Source: Aphelocoma coerulescens
Lineage: Eukaryota > Chordata > Aves > Passeriformes > Corvidae
DNA: 64,000 nucleotides
Assembly (NCBI RefSeq): GCF_041296385.1
Contig: NW_027184085.1
Coordinates: 52,853,109-52,917,108, forward strand
Reading direction: 5' to 3'
Shown here: positions 35,719 through 47,009 of the stretch, in pieces
How positions within the stretch are numbered: the stretch's first letter is position 1
How the letters are laid out: every line of letters begins with the position of its first letter
The notes under the pieces: model-generated
What the model saw: the letters and a program-made list of their open reading frames with translations, nothing else
What the model was told of the DNA's origin: nothing
The model's database searches: none
Translations under genes and position numbers: made by a program

Positions 35719-37728
35719 ATGGGCATAGTACCTTTAATCTTTGACAAGGCCAACCCCAAAACAACCATGAGTTTCCTGAAGTCTGAGAGCACTAAAAGAC
35801 TATCTGAAGGTGAGAAGCCTAAAGAAAGGACCAAAGAAGCAAAGATGACAAGTCCCACTAGCAGAGGCAACCCTAATGCAAACAGCTCCTCTCGGGTATG
35901 CCTAAAGGGGAAAGAAAGCAACATCCTGCTAAGTGTCATCTATCTCTGGATCCTCTGGCTTCCCTTCACACAAGCAGCTGACAGCCGCTGTCACCAATGT
36001 TACAAGACTGTGTACCAGGCAGAAGGAAACTCATTCCAAATCCGACACTTTTTCCGAGCACATACTTATGTTAATCCATCTTGTTACAACATAACAGAAT
36101 TAAGTACCTGCTCGGAAAAAGGACACAAGTATTGGATTGGCAGAAACATTGGCACCCAAATACAGAAACAGAAGGGAGAGTGCCCCTCCCAAGATGATTG
36201 GCTCTGTTTTAATTTTAAATATATAACTAGGACAGAAGATTTGGTAAAAAGAAAGACCTATGACACCGACCTGATCCAAGAGGTGGTCATAGAGGAAAAG
36301 GAAAAACAAAAAGAAAACAATCCTTTGATGTCAAGGAAAAACTTATTTATTGACCTGGCAGAAAGGATTGGACAACAGCTAAATTTAACAAATTGTTGGG
36401 TGTGTGGAGGAACTTTAGAATCGGAAAGTTGGCCTTGGCGGGGAGTCAGTCTTGGACCCCCCGATTTACTCCGACTGAGTAATCTTTCCCCCACAACCCG
36501 ACATGACAATGAAACCTGGCTGTTAAGTAATTCTGTTATTGGAGAAGAATGTATCTGGAGGAAAGGAAGAAAATTTTTAAAAGAAGTTGGTGAGACAATA
36601 TGCAAAAGGTACCTGGTAACTGATGGGCAAAAACACTGGTGGATACCTCAAGAACCAGATGTATTCTGGTCTGCAGAAAAGATCAAAAACAAAAACTGTG
36701 TTTTGCATTCTGTTAAAAAACTCTGGCAGTGCTGGGATCAGGGAAATCCATACTCTGTCCTGCCACAAATCTCCAAGTACTGGAACACACCAGCAAGTAT
36801 ACAACCCCACTTCTGGGAAGCACCACAAGATCTTTACTGGATCTGTGGTAACCGAGCATACTCCAGCTTGCCACCTCGCTGGAAAGGGAGCTGCACTCTC
36901 GGAGCCATTCAACCAAACTTCTTCCTACTTGGTGAAAACGCGGGAGCCCACCTTGGAATCTCCCTTTATGATGAACTTTCCCGTACAAAGAGACATGTAA
37001 TAGGAGGGACCCAAAGATGGGGAGAAGAAGAGTGGCCAGCCGAGAGGATCCTAGAGACTTATGGACCTGCAACATGGGCACAGGATGGGAGCTGGGGGTA
37101 CCGAACTCCCATCTACATGCTAAACCGGATCATCAGACTGCAAGCACTAATTGAGGTAATCACTAATGAGACCTCTCTTGCTCTTGAACTGCTTAACACA
37201 CAGCAAGGGCAAACTCGAGCAGCCGTGTACCAAAATCGGCTAGCATTGGACTATTTATTAGCAGAGGAAGGTGGAGTATGTGGCAAATTTAATACATCAG
37301 ACTGCTGCATCCATATTGATGATCACGGTGAAGCCATCACCAAGATTACCCAAAACATCAGGAAACTAGCCCAGGTTCCAGTGCAGAAGTGGCAGTCTCT
37401 AACCACTTCCGAATGGTGGGGAAATATTTTCCAAGGACAATGGTGGAAGAAAGTTTTAATCATTGTTGGACTCTCTCTTACAGGACTTATTTTCCTCCCA
37501 TGCTTAATCCCCTGTTTTATCCGTCTAATCACCACTGTCGTCCAAGGTATGCCACTGATCCAGGATCTTCAAGGACAACAGCAGCGTCCACCATTCGCTC
37601 AAAAGATTATGCATATCAATAACAGTAACAATAAGAAAGCCAGAAAAGAGAGAAAAATTGCCCAGCAAATATGGAACAGTTTTAAAGAACTTGAAACTAT
37701 CCCTGAAGAGCTACCCAGTTTCACTTAA
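35719..37728 (+). CDS. env: Env polyprotein, intact
   Basis: 669 codons. The first ATG downstream of the splice acceptor is used. A hydrophilic stretch of about 67 residues precedes the hydrophobic signal core (68-84, cleaved near Ala86). SU carries CWVC at 226-229, the CxxC type that forms a disulfide with TM. A furin site RTKR stands at 422-425. In TM, an immunosuppressive-domain-like stretch starts with QNRLALD at 505, followed by Cys521 and the pair Cys529-Cys530. The spacing is CX7CC, one residue more than the usual CX6CC. The membrane anchor is about 579-604, with a 65-residue cytoplasmic tail. The TM N-terminus after the furin cut is hydrophilic, so no obvious fusion peptide is seen. 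Its role is receptor binding and membrane fusion. Confidence 0.93.
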   Translation: MGIVPLIFDKANPKTTMSFLKSESTKRLSEGEKPKERTKEAKMTSPTSRGNPNANSSSRVCLKGKESNILLSVIYLWILWLPFTQAADSRCHQCYKTVYQAEGNSFQIRHFFRAHTYVNPSCYNITELSTCSEKGHKYWIGRNIGTQIQKQKGECPSQDDWLCFNFKYITRTEDLVKRKTYDTDLIQEVVIEEKEKQKENNPLMSRKNLFIDLAERIGQQLNLTNCWVCGGTLESESWPWRGVSLGPPDLLRLSNLSPTTRHDNETWLLSNSVIGEECIWRKGRKFLKEVGETICKRYLVTDGQKHWWIPQEPDVFWSAEKIKNKNCVLHSVKKLWQCWDQGNPYSVLPQISKYWNTPASIQPHFWEAPQDLYWICGNRAYSSLPPRWKGSCTLGAIQPNFFLLGENAGAHLGISLYDELSRTKRHVIGGTQRWGEEEWPAERILETYGPATWAQDGSWGYRTPIYMLNRIIRLQALIEVITNETSLALELLNTQQGQTRAAVYQNRLALDYLLAEEGGVCGKFNTSDCCIHIDDHGEAITKITQNIRKLAQVPVQKWQSLTTSEWWGNIFQGQWWKKVLIIVGLSLTGLIFLPCLIPCFIRLITTVVQGMPLIQDLQGQQQRPPFAQKIMHINNSNNKKARKERKIAQQIWNSFKELETIPEELPSFT

Positions 37729-37753
37729 ATGCAAAGACCAAAGATGCAAGCAT

Positions 37754-37770
37754 AAGAGAAAAAGGGGGGA
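37754..37770 (+). other. Polypurine tract
   Basis: AAGAGAAAAAGGGGGGA ends two bases before the 3' LTR. It primes plus-strand DNA synthesis. Confidence 0.92.
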
Positions 37771-37772
37771 CT

Positions 37773-38753
37773 TGTCATACATGAAGTCCCTAATTAAGTT
37801 TGGTCTTTGCATGTTAAGTGCCTTAATTAGTTAATTTTGAATTAAACAGTTCTTTAGATTAAATGATAAAGTTAACCCATCAGCCCAGGTACAAAAATCA
37901 AGCTTTATTAGTAGTGTTTTTACTTGTTCAAAGCAGTTTGTCTGTACCAGTCCCAGTTAAAATTCCCAGTTAAAAGTTTACTAGTTAAAAATCCCTTTTT
38001 CAAACTCCAAACTACTTGTACATAGTAAGAGTTGTTTTTCCTATGTTCATTGTGTATTTTTATAAGTGTTTTAAGAAGTATTGAATGTATTTTAATGGTT
38101 TTTTTAAAGTTTTGCTTTGCACTTTAGTCTTGGGACTAACTCCAAAACCCCAGTTCCTAACAGCCAATTGCTATTTTTAGCCCCATAGCCGTTATTCTGC
38201 AAGTAAGCTCCATAGCAACCTGAATCTTAATGAGGGCATGTTACCACCCTTACTTCAACTGCTGCTACCCCCCTAACGACGACAAGCCATTGGTAGACAG
38301 AGATGATCTGTCAAAAAGAAAGCACCAATCACTTGAAACCAAAGGGGTGTGCTATGGGCGGGCTGTGGGCGGGCTGTGGGCGGATCGGGGCGGAGCAAAG
38401 GCACTATAAAACAACGAGGCAGCCATCAGAGCAGGTGCAGATCACTGCAGATCAGCTGTGGTGAGTGCCAGTGCTGGGTACTTAAGCCTGACTCCTATCT
38501 AGGAGCCTTTAATAATTTCTCCTTTTGACTTTTAGACTAGCTAGAAGTCAGCCCAGCACTGCAAGTTTTCTTTCCACTAGAGGTTCAGTGCTGTTAAAGC
38601 CTGAAGATCTCTTAATCCCTGCGCTCCTGGGGCATACCTCCTGAGCCACTAAGATCCCAAATTTTTATATTTTTCTAATTTCTGTAATTTTTCAATTTTT
38701 CTATTTTTAATAAATTATTTTAATTTTTACTAAGAGTTGTCTCATTCCTCACA
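37773..38753 (+). mobile_element. 3' LTR of the intact provirus
   Basis: 981 bp, offset exactly 10,124 from the 5' LTR. I find the same sequence throughout, including the GC-box array, the TATA box at 38,405 and AATAAA at 38,709. It is followed by the target duplication TGTT. Confidence 0.95.
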
Positions 38754-38757
38754 TGTT

Positions 38758-39516
38758 GAAAAATATCACATGGTTTTCTTGTCTTTAATATCATACTACC
38801 TATGTCTCGCTATTTTGGATGTGTGCTATGCATTACAGTCTTGGATTAAGCTCAAAGCCCAGTTCTGACTGGTTGGGAGGACTGTTTCCTTGATATTTTC
38901 TCAGAACTGCTCCTCTGCTGAGAGTGAAATTTTCAAAAGACATTGAAATAATGTATCTCCAAGCTCTCTGTCAGTGGAAAGCTGGCAACTAATTCACTTA
39001 AATGCCTTAAAAATATCACTTTGTTCTCAAAAGTGCAATCAGTTGTGGCCAGAAGAAAAAGTCACTGTTTTCCAATGCTAATGATGAAACTACCTTATTT
39101 GCTCTTTTGGGTAGAATAAGTATTTTGCCCATTCTCCATGCACTCTTCATTCATTAGCCTTTAAGTAATTAACATTGTGGATTAGTTCATCATATAGAAA
39201 TGAAGTTCACACTACTTATTTTCTTGTGTGATATCATTTTACTAGTAGTGACGTCTACAATTAATAAAAGTACTTAACATTTCTTCGCTAACACACTGGA
39301 CAAAATCTAAAAACATACCGAATCAGATTACAGCTACCACAATACAGAAATCTGTATTATAAATATAAAATTTTAACAGCATAAATAAAATAGTAGAACA
39401 ACTACTTCACCTGTCAAATACTGGTATCCACAACCACAACAGTTTCTTCACCTGAGATGTACATAATTTATGTTGAAAAAACATTTTAATGTAATGAAGG
39501 AGGTAGATGGCTCAAA
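38758..39516. other. Single-copy flank, nothing recognised
   Basis: AT-rich sequence to the right of the provirus. No ORF, repeat or motif worth naming. Confidence 0.5.
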
Positions 39517-39988
39517 ATCATAGAATCATAGAATAGTTTGTGTTGGAAGGGACATTTAACAGTCATTTATTCCAACCCTTGCTGCAGTGAGCAGAGACAT
39601 CTTCAACTAGCTCAGGGTGTTCTGAGCCCTGTCTAAACTGACTATGAATGTTTCCAGGGATAGGGCATCACCTCTGAGCAACCTGTCCTAATGTCTCACC
39701 ACTCTCACTGTAAATTTTTTTCCTTATATCTAGTTTTAATCTACTCTCTTTTAGTTTAAAAACATTACCCCTCATCCTATTGCAACAGACCGTATTTAAA
39801 GTGCGTCTCCATCTTTCCTGTAAGCCCTCTTTAAGTGTTGAAAGACTACAGTAAGGTCTTCCAAAAGCCTTTTCTTCTCCAGACTGAACAATCCCAGCTC
39901 TCGTAGGAGGAGTATTCCAAGCTCTGATAATTTCTGTGGCTCTGCTTTGGACACACCCCAACAGGTCCATGTCTTTTCTACGCATCTA
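39517..39988 (-). mobile_element. CR1 LINE 3' end, 5'-truncated
   Basis: It opens on the + strand with AATCATAGAATCATAGAATA and TTGGAAGGGACATTTAACAG, the reverse complement of a CR1 tail. It continues through the 'gggatagggcatcacctctgagcaacctgtcc' region to 'ccccaacaggtccatgtctt' near 39,980. The copy is on the - strand and diverged. Confidence 0.93.
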
Positions 39989-40481
39989 AGGGAAATGTCA
40001 TCTCGAAGAATATAGAGCAAAGCTGTGAATATACAGAAAACTGCAAAGCCATTACATGCTGTGGATGCTGAGAAATTATTTGCATTCAAACCAGTTGTGC
40101 TGGTTTCTTAGGAAGAAATCTCTTAAACGGGTGTGTACCATGTCAGCATCAAGTCACTAAGATTCAACCCAGAGGAAGCAGGGACCATGCAATGGGAGTG
40201 CATCCTTCTTGTCCTCCTCTTGCAGTCTTACCTAAACAGGCACCATTGACTCCTGCAACCTGTCAGACAGGGTCCAGGCCTTGGCAGAGTTTTGGTCTAG
40301 CTCAAGAAGTGTTCTTACATTCTTGTCTAAGTGTATGGAAATCTGATTTATTTACCATATTTTCCTAGAGACCACAGGAAAAAATAATCTTTTAAAAGTT
40401 TTGCAAGCTTTCTTAAAAAGAAAATATGTCAAATATTGCAGATTTTCTGTGAGGTAAAGATATTTCTTCTGTAATCTCCAG

Positions 40482-40710
40482 TCCTTCCTTCCTTCCTTCC
40501 TTCCTTCCTTCCTTCCTTCCTTCCTTCCTTCCTTCCTTCCTTCCTTCCTTCCTTCCTTCCTTCCTTCCTTCCGAATTCCTTCCGAATTCCTTCCGAATTC
40601 CTTCCGAATTCCTTCCTTCCTTCCGAATTCCTTCCGAATTCCTTCCTTCCTTCCGAATTCCTTCCTTCCTTCCTTCCAAATTCCTTCCGAATTCCTTCCG
40701 AATTCCTTCC
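40482..40710 (+). repeat. (TTCC)n microsatellite passing into an 11-base GAATTCCTTCC satellite
   Basis: About 22 perfect TTCC units are followed by a zone in which GAATTC is inserted at 40,573, 40,584, 40,595, 40,606, 40,625, 40,636, 40,655, 40,689 and 40,700, mostly at 11-base spacing. The - strand frames through this (up to 225 codons of Gly, Arg, Lys and Glu) are a by-product of the repeat, not genes. Confidence 0.95.
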
Positions 40711-43700
40711 CACAGCTGGCATACTTGCAGCATTTCAAAGGATGTTTTCAGGTTCTTCCAGGTTCTATTCACTGTTAAAATATTTAAAACAAACCACAAC
40801 AAACAAAAGAACCCCAAACACACCCTTCTCCCCCCAAATCTGAAGCAGTTTGATGGCCCCAGTAGGAAGTAAAACCTGAAAAAGGCCTCGGCCACCTCGG
40901 AAATGCCTCTGAATGCAGCAGCTGTGTGCTCCCAGGATGAGACAGCACTCACTGCCTCCCTCATGGTGTGAGTACACACAGGGATGAGGCACCACAAGGG
41001 TGTGTAGATCATTTCCATATTTCCACTCCATCTGAATAGTTCAGTTGGATACATGAAAAACCCTCCTGTTTTCATTTCCTGAGACAGCAATCACTGAAGT
41101 GGCTTTCACAGAACTCAATGGATTATCAATTGGAAATGCAGGGTCAGATACTTCATGGGTGAAAATGGTGGAGTTCTGCTACTTTTCAGCTCAGCTGCAG
41201 AAGATGAGTGCCAAAAGTACATATGTGTGGTAGGCAAACTGCAAAAGAGGGAAAAATAACAAGGATGCAGCAACAATACGAATACATAATAAAAGGGGAT
41301 GAGAAGAGCAGCAACATAGCCATGCAATGGAATCTCTTCTCACTCCATTTTCACTCCAATATCAATGAGATTTCCTGTATAATAGCTGGGATTTAGCTTC
41401 TTAGCATGAGAGAAACCTTCAGCTTGAAACCAGTCACAGTAAATTTCACAGCAAAATTCATGTTCAGCTGCATGAAGAAAGGATCCCACATGGAAACGGC
41501 CAAGGTAAGAACACCACAGTTGTGCCTTCCAGACAGACTCCACATCGCTCTGCAGAAATACTAACACTAAGCCAAAATATGTATGTCTTCCATAATTCAT
41601 GAGTCATGAATCTCAGCAGCTGAAAATTCCTGGTGTTGCCTTTACAGTGACAGGTTATTCTCATTTAAGCCACCCCTGTACACTCAGCCTTTTGATTGCC
41701 TAGTATAGCACCAGCACAGCTTCCCACATGGAAATTACTCCTTACAAGGTCTACTGAGTGCTTTTCTCCAGTGGCCTATCTGAAGAAGGATTCCAAACTA
41801 TTCCCAAAGAGAATGAATCAAGTGGGAAAATTAAATAGTGAAGAAAACTAACAGAAATTAGTTTCTAGGGTTTTAAATGGGCATGCTCTCTCTGCTTCTT
41901 TAATGTAAATCCTAAAAAAGTTAACAGGCAATGTAATAGATCTTCCATATTTTTAGGCAATCAACATACCTGAAAAAGACCAGAGACTGTTGTGCTAACA
42001 ACAGGATGTGCTAATATCATATGTAAAATATTATGCAGTCTAATTAGTTTTACAAGTTCAAAAAATAATTTCTTTATAGCAGTTTTGCCCAGCCCCATGT
42101 TAAGTTATGTAGTGCTTTCTGTAACTGCCTCTAAGGGTGTTTTAAGAGTACATCTTTTAAGATAGTTTTTTCTTAATCAGTTTTTAGACTGTAAGTCACT
42201 CTGGCCTATGTTATAAAAAGTCTAGAACAATGGAGTTTTCTTTCACCCCTGTTCAAAATCGGTTTATTTCCATATACGTTCAGAAGATTTTTTCAGATTA
42301 AAGGCAGTGGTAATGAGATCATAAGCCGAATCACTGTTTTTTTCATTCATTTTAGGATTTAAAATCAAGAAAACCTCACCATTTCCACATCCATATGGAG
42401 GGGAAACCATTTAATGCTGAAGAAAGGAAGGGGAGAGGTTGAAAAATGGTTAAGATATGTCCAGATGGCCTCTTTAATACAATGAAAAAATTTAATGGCA
42501 AGGATTCAAAACATGACTAGGAGAACAATATCGTGGAATGGGTATATACAAAATAAAAAAAAAGACCAACAGGTCTAAGTATGAAGAGCTGCAGTACTGT
42601 TTTCAGGCATCTGCAGTCAAACAGAAGTTCTCGGGGAAGAAAGGGGGACTGTCATTTTCAATCTTTTATAATACGGTTCCTGTTATTCTGCTTCAGAGAT
42701 AAATACAGAATCCTTAAGAGTCTGAATTAATAAACTTGTTTTAACAGTCCAAAGTCATAAGATGGTGCTTAAGTCTGCTTCCAGTTACACTTGTTGAGCC
42801 ACAAGAAAATTACAGAAAAATCATACTTTATATCAAATTCCCTTCATGTTAGTTCACAGTTGCAAGCTAACAGTTCACAGCTAACAAAGCTAAATTGATT
42901 TTTGTAAATTAGACAGCATTTTGTAGACTCTCAACAGCTCTACATGGTATGACCTTTGGTCTGATTTCAGCTGATTAAATATGGACTTTCTCAGAGATTT
43001 CTTACTTGCAGTAGTGAGGGTGTAGACAAAGAAATATTCCCTCCAATTCAACTTGGGCAAAGAATAAGCAGAAAGACGTGGTATAGTAGTGTTTTTCACA
43101 GCTGTGCCAGGGACTACTCAACTCTTCTAAGTGTGTTAACTTTACATGGTATCTATCTCCTCGTATGCAGTCTTTGCAAGCAACAGTTTATGATTCTTTT
43201 CTGTTCACAAAGGGCTCAAAAATTTGAGACAGTTTAAGAGCAAATGGCAATCAGCACGACTTCCTTACAGACAAAAATGATGGTCTCTTACCTTCTAAAA
43301 AAAAACCCACATCATAAAACATGGAATAAAAAATATAAGGATCACACTATTTTGAACAAATTCCATCAAAATTCAAAACAGAAAAGGATTCATCCTTTGC
43401 TTACTGAACGTACCATCCAACACCTTTTCCTTTCATATAATTAGTGATAAACTGTAGGATCCCCAGTGACCATGAGCAGGAATGTATATGATAAGAAATT
43501 TATACTTTTTTTTCTATTTCTTCTGTTAATTATTTTCATTGTTTTCTATTGCATTATTAAAGCTTATAGTCAGAGCAACGTTAGGCAGTGCGACAGATGT
43601 AAAAATATCTTAGTGTCCTTTACGAGATAGAAATCGAGTATAGCTTGAATTGAATGAAGATGACATTTTGCTGCCTGATGTGAGGTAACTATCTGTTGAA

Positions 43701-45117
43701 TATCTTCCGTGTGCCTGCCAGGAATGCACCCAACCCATTTTTTTGTTGTTGCTGTTGGAACTGATGCCAGCTGGCAATGCACTCAGCAATGAGCTGCTCT
43801 GCTGTTAGCTTTTTAGAAGTACCCACCAGCCTCTAATAGCTACAGGGAAACTGAATGGCAGCATGGGAAATGCTGTCAAGGTATCATATTTTAACAAATA
43901 TGCATCAGCCATATGACTGTGTATGCTGCCAGTGCTGGTGGCAAGTGATATGGAAAGCACTTTAATTTCTTCTGCTGGGGTTTTGCCTAAATTCTTTCCC
44001 ATTTTTTAAATACATAGAAACACATCTGCACTTCTAAATTCTGAGCTAAAAGAACACTCAGCAGCATTTTGGAATCCTGACCTCTGTCACCAAGAGGGGA
44101 GTTCAGAAAATATGCACCTCATTTTAGTTACTTTGCTGGGTATTTTGAGTAACTAAGGTCTTCCATATATCCAGTCCTTTATATTTTGTGTAAAGGTACA
44201 AATAGATAGTGGTCTAGTTCTACTAAGGCCAGTAGTCTGAAATGGTGATAGTCTAAAATAACCCTGTGGAAGCCTAAGATTCTGCCATAGAAAGGTCTTC
44301 AGCTTCTACAGCTGAATCAGGAACAGGCACTTCTTAAAACATGCATGACATAAAAGTTCCAGCATACTGTACATGAACTGCTGGTATGAGGTGATCATTG
44401 ACTACAATGAAATTGACTACAAAATAAGTTTTTCGAGGTCAAATGAAAGTTTAGCTAGAAATTTGCATCAGATGGAAAACTTGATTCATAGTAGCAAGGT
44501 CTTTTAAAGGCTTTTCTAACTTTTGGCAGTGATATACTATATGCTGCAGGCTCACTATGTCTCCTCAGCAGGTCATATATTTTCCTTTATGCTCAGCTGA
44601 GTGGAGCTAAGATCAATTCTTAAATCACATTGCTATATTATCCATCTTTACTGTTACAGACAAGGTAGATAATTGTTTGCTATTTTAGAGGTCCTTGAGT
44701 TACAAAGCTAAATCCTTTTCCCAAAATTCTACTGTAAGTTTCAAAGTGACCACTGTTTGCTACTTGCAGGGTGTTTGTGTGTACAATTTCCACAAAGAGG
44801 GACATAAGCACAGCCATCAACATATACTCATACGCACTCAAACAAATAATAACTTATTTCTTTTGTGCAAGATGTTTTCTTCAAAACCAAGGGGGAATTT
44901 GGTCACTCCCACAAACAGCTATGAAAGGAAAATAACTATGAAAGAAAGATTTCTGTGTCCACTAACTTAAAAAAATGTATCGTAAAATAAAATGAAGCTC
45001 ATTTTCATGTATATAAAGCACATTAATAATTCAGAAAAAAAATTAATTTCTGTGCTGTACTACATATAACAGGTAAACTACAAATCTTATCTAATTCTTG
45101 ATACCTCTGCAGGAATA
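40711..45117. other. AT-rich single-copy non-coding DNA
   Basis: No gene, RNA or transposon recognised. The longest frames (up to 91 codons) show no family resemblance. Confidence 0.5.
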
Positions 45118-45535
45118 TGTTTTGTGCCTTGTGGTGATCTGTTTACCCATTGCTTTTTTGGTCCCATATTTCCCCTCCATTTTCCCCTATCCCTAGCCCG
45201 GGCCACTCCCTCAGGTTCTCCCTATTGGTTCCTGTACCCCAACTCCACCCATGTACCGCTCTGAGAAAACCCCCTGCGCCAGGATCAGGAGGTCTCTCTG
45301 CCTCTGGGGGTTGCTGGGACAAGGTGTGACTATTAAAGATCCTCTGAAACCCTCATGGTGGGATCCTTCTCACCTCCTTTGCCATCACTGGTTGTAGGGC
45401 TGCTAGCTGCTGGAGCAAAACCACAGTCATCCGAAAAGGACTACAGGAGGGCAACAAGGGTCGCACTGCCCTGAGCAGCTCTGCTGAGCTCTCAGGAAAG
45501 CTGCAGCTTGCTAAACTAAACCTAGCATTACAACA
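45118..45535 (+). mobile_element. Probable solo LTR
   Basis: It starts TGTTTTGTGCC and ends GCATTACAACA, with ATTGG (45,224) and an ATTAAA signal near 45,331 followed by a GT-rich stretch. Its base composition and layout resemble avian ERV LTRs and differ sharply from the AT-rich left flank. I find no clear target duplication at these ends, so the exact limits and orientation are uncertain. Confidence 0.45.
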
Positions 45536-45618
45536 GTGCCTGCCAAAACAGATTTGTTCTTGTGCTTTCTTTTCTAGAAGAGAATCAATTTTCTATCAAG
45601 GTATTTCTGCCCAGCAGG

Positions 45619-45785
45619 TGTTACGATCCAGTTTAAACCCAGAAAAGCAAAGAAAGCTAAGTGTCTGAGAATAAACTGGAAAGAACTTTGAAGGTTCAAA
45701 ATATTCCCAGAAATGAGATTAAAACCAAATGAGGTTAGATGTTGATGCCAAAAAAATTGATATATTTTATTTAATAGCAAAAGAG
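45619..45785 (-). mobile_element. R-U5-like LTR segment (low-coordinate end of the second ERV)
   Basis: Starts TGTTACGATCC on the + strand and aligns along about 165 bases with 54,558-54,722, differing at roughly one base in six. Read on the - strand it contains ATTAAATAAA followed by the U5-like part and ends in GGATCGTAACA. To its right the two copies share nothing, so only the R-U5 part is common. It could be the 3' LTR of copy A or an independent relative. Confidence 0.6.
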
Positions 45786-46851
45786 GCAAAGAGAAGTGAA
45801 GAGAAAAGAAAGAAAGAATGAAAGAAAAGAAGTGTGCGTGGGGGGTGGGGGAACAGGGAGAGGTGACAGGGGTTAGGTGGAAGCACATCACGCTCCCGAG
45901 GGTCCCGACAACGTCTCGTTGCCCCCCTCCATCTGCTCTGCTGGTGCTGAGGGTCCCCCGTCGCCGCCGTGGCCACGCCGCTACACGCGGCCACACCCCA
46001 CGCTGCCACACGCCCAAGAGTGCAGGATCCCGTGGGTTAATGTACGCTTTGGGCCAGGTGGGAACAGTCATATCTCCCTTTGCAGGGGCTGGCTTGACAC
46101 TGTCCCTTGCAACACTGAGGGTCTGTTGCATCATCTCTGGTGCTCTGGTGCAGGGTCTGGGCACCCCTTTGAGGGGGGCCCCTGTGATGGGCCATGTCAC
46201 CCCTCCTGCTGTGGATAAGCTTCCCCTCCCAGGTGAGGACCCCTCAGCTGGGCTCCTCTGCACAGCTGGAGGATGGGCAGTCACTGCACCTCTGACCAGA
46301 GGCTTTTCCAAGATACCCAGAGCCTCTCCTCCCTCCACCCTTTGGTGCAGGGGGTCTGTTCGAGCCTGGCAGCTGATAGCCCTGGGGCTGTGGCCCTCAT
46401 CTTGGAGATGTTAAGCCTGTGCTTTGTGAATGTCCCCAGCCCTGAGTTGTTACTTTATCTTCATAAACGAGGAGTGTAAGGCCTCAGTCAGGGTGCGGTA
46501 ATCTTCTCTTCAGCTTTTGTAATACGGTTTAAAAGTCCTTTAGGAAAAGGTTTAAGTCATATAGTATAATATTTTAGTCTCTGACAGCAGGTCACTGCTC
46601 TTTCTGTGTGTGACTGAACGCACACTGTCACACACCAACCTTTCCATGGTGAAATTTTTGCTTTTTCTCCACAGACTGATACTGCCAGCTTCTGGAAAGT
46701 TTTCCACCTTGGAGATAAGTCTCTGGTACAATGGCTCCCAGGAGGAACCATGGCCATTCACAGCTGGCCAGCAGCAGGAAATATGACCTCTATATGCCAC
46801 CTCAGATCTTCTGTCAAATATCTCTGTCAGACAGCAAAGGTCCGAAGCAGG
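45786..46851. other. GC-rich segment of unknown origin between LTR piece and copy A
   Basis: Pyrimidine/purine-biased at 45,790-45,870, then GC-rich. Both strands hold open frames (198 codons on +, 254 on -) that are proline-, arginine- and glycine-rich and match nothing I recognise. Position suggests U3 or 3' flanking sequence of the minus-strand ERV, but no polypurine tract can be fixed. Confidence 0.35.
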
Positions 46852-47009
46852 GCCCAGGGCAGTCCCCTCGGAGCCGTCTAGTCTGTGGCTCTTACACCAT
46901 GTGCTTAAGGCTGTTAAAGCCTGTTGGTCGTATTTTATGCCTTTTTTTGTTAAAAAGCAAGTCCATACCTGTAGTACGGGGTCTTCTGGTGCTGAAACTC
47001 TGCGCCCAT
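46852..47009 (-). pseudogene. Start of a second, different gag (matrix fragment), copy A
   Basis: An ATG with good context (CAGCATGGGC, at 47,009 on the - strand) opens a glycine-2 frame typical of myristoylated Gag. A single-base change in frame within the first few codons interrupts it. The frame then continues as DPVLQVWTCFLTKKGIKYDQ and on to LTALSTWCKSHRL, a helical pattern like avian ERV matrix domains. The match with copy B ends at 46,852; left of that, the reading no longer resembles Gag. It lies downstream of env, where no gag belongs. Confidence 0.55.

Larger units (their letters stand above)
27649..38753 (+). mobile_element. Complete gammaretrovirus-like endogenous provirus
   Basis: An 11.1-kb provirus with LTR, primer site, leader, gag, pro-pol, env, polypurine tract and LTR in the standard order. 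The host bases TGTT occur directly outside both ends (27,645-27,648 and 38,754-38,757), giving a 4-bp target duplication as expected for gammaretroviral integrases. Both LTRs are 981 bp, and in a line-by-line reading I saw no difference between them. Gag, pol and env have no internal stop other than the gag terminator. A single-zinc-knuckle Gag, gag and pol in one frame across a stop codon, a tRNA-Pro primer site and an SU with a CxxC motif are gammaretroviral traits. It may still be polymorphic or active in the species; this is inference from its intactness. Confidence 0.96.

Noticed and set aside
32174..37081. Antisense frames of 102 to 154 codons within pol and env
   Set aside because: Shadows of the real plus-strand genes; no start context, no motif.
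40352..41090. Long minus-strand frames (up to 225 codons) rich in Gly-Arg-Lys-Glu
   Set aside because: They come from translating the GGAA/TTCC simple repeat, whose period keeps several frames open. Nothing outside the repeat resembles a protein.
45118..45785. One single long LTR from 45,118 to 45,785
   Set aside because: The inner TGTTACG at 45,619 is the exact end shared with 54,558, and the sequence to its left ends in its own ACA. Two separate elements fit better.
45574..46414. Overlapping open frames of 254 codons (-) and 198 codons (+)
   Set aside because: GC-rich DNA has few stops. Both are low-complexity Pro/Arg/Gly and show no domain, and one runs across the LTR piece.
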